Shown: piece by piece, positions 6,160 to 8,266 of the stretch
Layout of the letters: each line of letters begins with the position of its first letter
Position numbering within the stretch: position 1 is the stretch's first letter
DNA from: an uncultured Bacteroidales bacterium
Lineage (GTDB): Bacteria; Bacteroidota; Bacteroidia; Bacteroidales; Muribaculaceae
DNA length: 8,266 nucleotides
NCBI GenBank assembly: GCA_947177325.1
Contig: CAMWUH010000080.1
Coordinates: 1-8,266 of the forward strand
Direction: 5' to 3'
Translations under genes and position numbers: made by a program
The notes under the pieces: generated by a model
What the model saw: only the letters and a program-made list of their open reading frames with translations
Told to the model about the DNA's origin: nothing
Database searches by the model: none

Positions 6160-7752
6160 ATGAAGAAAATTGCAATTGCAGCATTGACACTGGCGTGTGC
6201 TTCAGCTGCTGCATCGGCTCAAAGTGTAGTCGATGCCTACAACTTGTCTCAATCAGATTTGCGTGGCACTGCTCGCTTTATGTCAATGGCCGGAGCCTTT
6301 ACCGCTCTGGGTGGCGACTTGTCAACACTCAATCAAAACCCCGGTGGTATCGGTCTTTTCCGTCGTCACGAACTCGGTGTTACAGTTGACCTTAATATGA
6401 CCGGCTCTAACGTCGAAGGTGAAAAATGGAATTCCACTCACTTTAGTTGCAACAACTTCGGCTATGTTGGCGCAGTCAACACCGGCAGCGACATCATGCC
6501 CTATTTCCAATGGGGTGTAAGCTACGGTCGTGCTATGTCGTTTGACCGCCAATATCGTGGTGGCTTCGATAACCTCGGCACCTCGCTTACCAACTACATT
6601 GCCAATTATACCACTCAATTCGGTTATTCTCCTACCGATCTCGGTCAGTCAACTTCATATAATCCCTATTACGACAGCGCTGCCGATTGGTTAAGCATCC
6701 TTGCCTACAACTCCTATATGATTAACCCCACAACCGAAGGCTCCAATAAATACTCCGGCCTTTTCAACGAGGGTAAATCCTCCGGCAATGCCCTGTTTGA
6801 CGTTCGCGAGCGAGGCTATGTCGATGAATACTCCATCGCTTTCGGCGGTAACTTTGCCGACATTGTTTATTGGGGTATGGACTTCGGAATCACCGACCTT
6901 AACTTTACTTCCGAAACAAACTACGATGAGGAACTGGCAAATGCCCGTATAGCAAAGTCAGAATATTCAACCGGTGGCACTGTCAACGGCAACGCCTATT
7001 ATAATCTCAACAACTGGACCAATATCTCCGGCACGGGATTTAACTACAAATTCGGTTTAATCGTTCGCCCGATCCAGGAGTTGCGTTTTGGTGTCGCTGT
7101 CCACACGCCTACTTATTATAAGCTCTCGACCAACTACGATGCTATCGTCGACTACAGCTACTCAACCGTGGCAGCTGACCGTGCCCAAAGCGCTCAAACC
7201 AGCCTTGCTTACTTCGACTGGCGACTTCGCACGCCCTTCAAGTTCATGATTGGCGCAGCAGGCGTTATTGGTAATTCGGCCATCGTCAGCCTTGATTACG
7301 AATACTCTAATATGCGCGACATTCGCGTCAGCTCTCCCGGCGGCCCGGCCTACGAAGATATCACCGAAGATGCTAAACTCTATTTCAAACCTTCCAACAC
7401 CATTCGCCTTGGCTTGGAATATCGCATCACCCCCAAATTCTCTGCTCGACTTGGCTTCTCTACCACAACTTCCAATGTAGAAAAAGATGTCAATAACGGC
7501 GATGTGCAAGTTTACACTTCAGGCTGCAATCCCTCTTACGCTTTTACCACCGGCACTAACTATATCACTGCCGGTCTGGGTTATCGTACAGGTGGCTTCA
7601 GCATTGACTTCGCCTACGTCAACAAACATCAGAAATCAACCTATCGCCCCTACACTTGCTATGGCGATGACCTGGGATGGGTTGATAGCCCCTACGTTGA
7701 TTTCACCAACAACAGCAATCAATTGGTACTCTCCCTTGGCTATCGCTTCTGA
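6160..7752 (+). CDS. OmpP1/FadL/TodX-family outer-membrane beta-barrel transporter
   Basis: 530 residues. Residues 1-20 are a signal peptide ending ASA, with cleavage before Q21. The N-terminal part of the mature protein reads SQSDLRGTARFMSMAGAFTALGGDLSTLNQNPGGIGLFRR. This is the FadL-family pattern: a plug segment with the GGD...NPAGL motif, here NPGGIG. The rest alternates hydrophobic and polar residues with many aromatic girdle residues. It ends LVLSLGYRF, a classic BAM recognition C-terminus with terminal Phe. FadL-family barrels pass hydrophobic compounds such as long-chain fatty acids or aromatics across the outer membrane. Bacteroidales members are often called 'hemin receptor', but nothing in this sequence shows haem binding. 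It is longer than E. coli FadL (about 446 residues), suggesting extended loops. It is probably co-transcribed with the low-complexity gene 46 nt upstream. Substrate unknown. Confidence 0.88.
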   Translation: MKKIAIAALTLACASAAASAQSVVDAYNLSQSDLRGTARFMSMAGAFTALGGDLSTLNQNPGGIGLFRRHELGVTVDLNMTGSNVEGEKWNSTHFSCNNFGYVGAVNTGSDIMPYFQWGVSYGRAMSFDRQYRGGFDNLGTSLTNYIANYTTQFGYSPTDLGQSTSYNPYYDSAADWLSILAYNSYMINPTTEGSNKYSGLFNEGKSSGNALFDVRERGYVDEYSIAFGGNFADIVYWGMDFGITDLNFTSETNYDEELANARIAKSEYSTGGTVNGNAYYNLNNWTNISGTGFNYKFGLIVRPIQELRFGVAVHTPTYYKLSTNYDAIVDYSYSTVAADRAQSAQTSLAYFDWRLRTPFKFMIGAAGVIGNSAIVSLDYEYSNMRDIRVSSPGGPAYEDITEDAKLYFKPSNTIRLGLEYRITPKFSARLGFSTTTSNVEKDVNNGDVQVYTSGCNPSYAFTTGTNYITAGLGYRTGGFSIDFAYVNKHQKSTYRPYTCYGDDLGWVDSPYVDFTNNSNQLVLSLGYRF

Positions 7753-7823
7753 TTCTTGCCAATTTACAACCGCTGAGAGTATATAAGATTTCGTTTAGTA
7801 GTTACATTTAATTTGATCTCGTT

Positions 7824-7831
7824 TATTTTTG
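7824..7831 (+). promoter_or_regulatory. -7 element upstream of the helicase gene
   Basis: TATTTTTG matches TAnnTTTG and would start transcription near 7838, only about 11 nt before the ATG at 7849. No convincing TTG lies 19-21 nt upstream. The 96-nt gap after the FadL gene contains no clear terminator hairpin, so read-through from the upstream unit is also possible. Confidence 0.4.
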
Positions 7832-7848
7832 AGCAGTTAATTCTCTGA

Positions 7849-8266
7849 ATGTCAAAAACTCCATCCTCGAAATCTGCCAATATCGACCTTGACAACCCCG
7901 AGTTTCAAAATGTTTGGAAGCTGATTAAATACACTCGCAACAGCATTTTCATGACGGGGCGTGCCGGAGCCGGCAAGTCAACGTTTCTGAAATATATCAC
8001 CGAAAATACCCGTAAGCGCCACGTCGTTTTGGCGCCTACGGGTATTGCCGCTGTTAATGTCGGTGGAGTAACCCTTCATTCTTTCTTCAAACTCCCCTTC
8101 AAGCCTCTGCTACCCGATGACCCTGACTTTGCAGGGCCTGATCGTTTGCGTAAACGCCTGGCTTACAACAAAGCTAAAATCAAACTCATTCGGAGCGTCG
8201 AGCTAATTATTATCGATGAGGTGTCGATGGTCAGAGCCGATGTAATCGACTTCATCGACCGTATTC
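7849..8266 (+). CDS. Pif1-like superfamily 1B DNA helicase, N-terminal part
   Basis: 139 codons are visible and the frame continues beyond the right edge. The ATG at 7849 is the first start in frame. Helicase motif I (Walker A) is GRAGAGKST at 37-45. Motif Ia is LAPTGIAAVNVGGVTLHSFF at 61-80, the Pif1/RecD-type signature. Motif II (Walker B) is LIIIDEVSMV at 119-128. The order and spacing fit Pif1-like helicases, which translocate 5' to 3' on single-stranded DNA and unwind structured or hybrid duplexes. Bacteroidota versions often carry extra C-terminal domains such as HRDC or a helix-turn-helix; these would lie outside the window. The gene is on the same strand as the envelope pair but shows no functional link to it. 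RecD2 is an alternative, but the short N-terminus before Walker A argues against it. Confidence 0.88.
   Translation, partial: MSKTPSSKSANIDLDNPEFQNVWKLIKYTRNSIFMTGRAGAGKSTFLKYITENTRKRHVVLAPTGIAAVNVGGVTLHSFFKLPFKPLLPDDPDFAGPDRLRKRLAYNKAKIKLIRSVELIIIDEVSMVRADVIDFIDRI

Noticed and set aside
6160..6220. FadL-type protein as a lipoprotein through Cys13
   Set aside because: Cys13 is preceded by Thr-Leu-Ala, a poor lipobox, and a better signal peptidase I site (ASA before Q21) follows.
7162..7509. 115-codon minus-strand frame opposite the FadL-type gene
   Set aside because: It is antisense to a clear barrel gene with signal peptide and terminal Phe; the product has no family features.

Overview
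The window looks like a chromosomal segment of a Bacteroidota member, most likely Bacteroidales. A Muribaculaceae-like gut commensal is possible but cannot be proved here. The main reason is the promoter type: several copies of the Bacteroidota -7 element TAnnTTTG lie at sensible distances from start codons, some with a TTG about 20 nt upstream, while classical Shine-Dalgarno sites are absent. Protein content fits too: MutS2, an OmpP1/FadL-family barrel of the kind often labelled 'hemin receptor', and a Pif1-type helicase.

Layout. Positions 1-1767 (minus) hold the first 589 codons of mutS2; the gene runs off the left edge before its Smr nuclease domain. Positions 1768-1888 carry the mutS2 promoter and two inverted repeats. 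Positions 1889-4438 (minus) are a compact two-gene operon: a GT-C-like membrane glycosyltransferase, then, after an 18-nt gap, a UbiA-superfamily enzyme resembling decaprenyl-phosphate phosphoribosyltransferase (DPPR synthase). Positions 4439-4775 are a divergent, AT-rich regulatory region with a minus-strand promoter, two candidate plus-strand promoters, a leader hairpin and a 13-codon mini-ORF whose stop overlaps the next start. Positions 4776-7752 (plus) are a second two-gene unit: a secreted low-complexity protein (Trp/Tyr-rich middle, Gly/Ser/Arg-rich tail) followed 46 nt later by a FadL-type outer-membrane barrel. Positions 7849-8266 (plus) are the start of a Pif1-like superfamily 1B helicase, cut by the right edge.

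How the genes fit together. The minus-strand pair suggests a lipid-linked sugar step. A UbiA enzyme would put phosphoribose on a polyprenyl phosphate, and a GT-C enzyme would transfer the resulting pentose to an acceptor outside the cytoplasmic membrane. The phosphatase and epimerase (DprE1/DprE2) needed for an arabinose route are not in the window. The plus-strand pair are both exported envelope proteins, probably co-transcribed. The flanking genes mutS2 and the helicase act on DNA and have no evident link to the envelope genes.

No tRNA, rRNA, CRISPR array, insertion sequence or phage gene was seen. The most notable items are the DPPR synthase/GT-C pair and the aromatic-plus-RGG-like secreted protein coupled to a FadL-type barrel.
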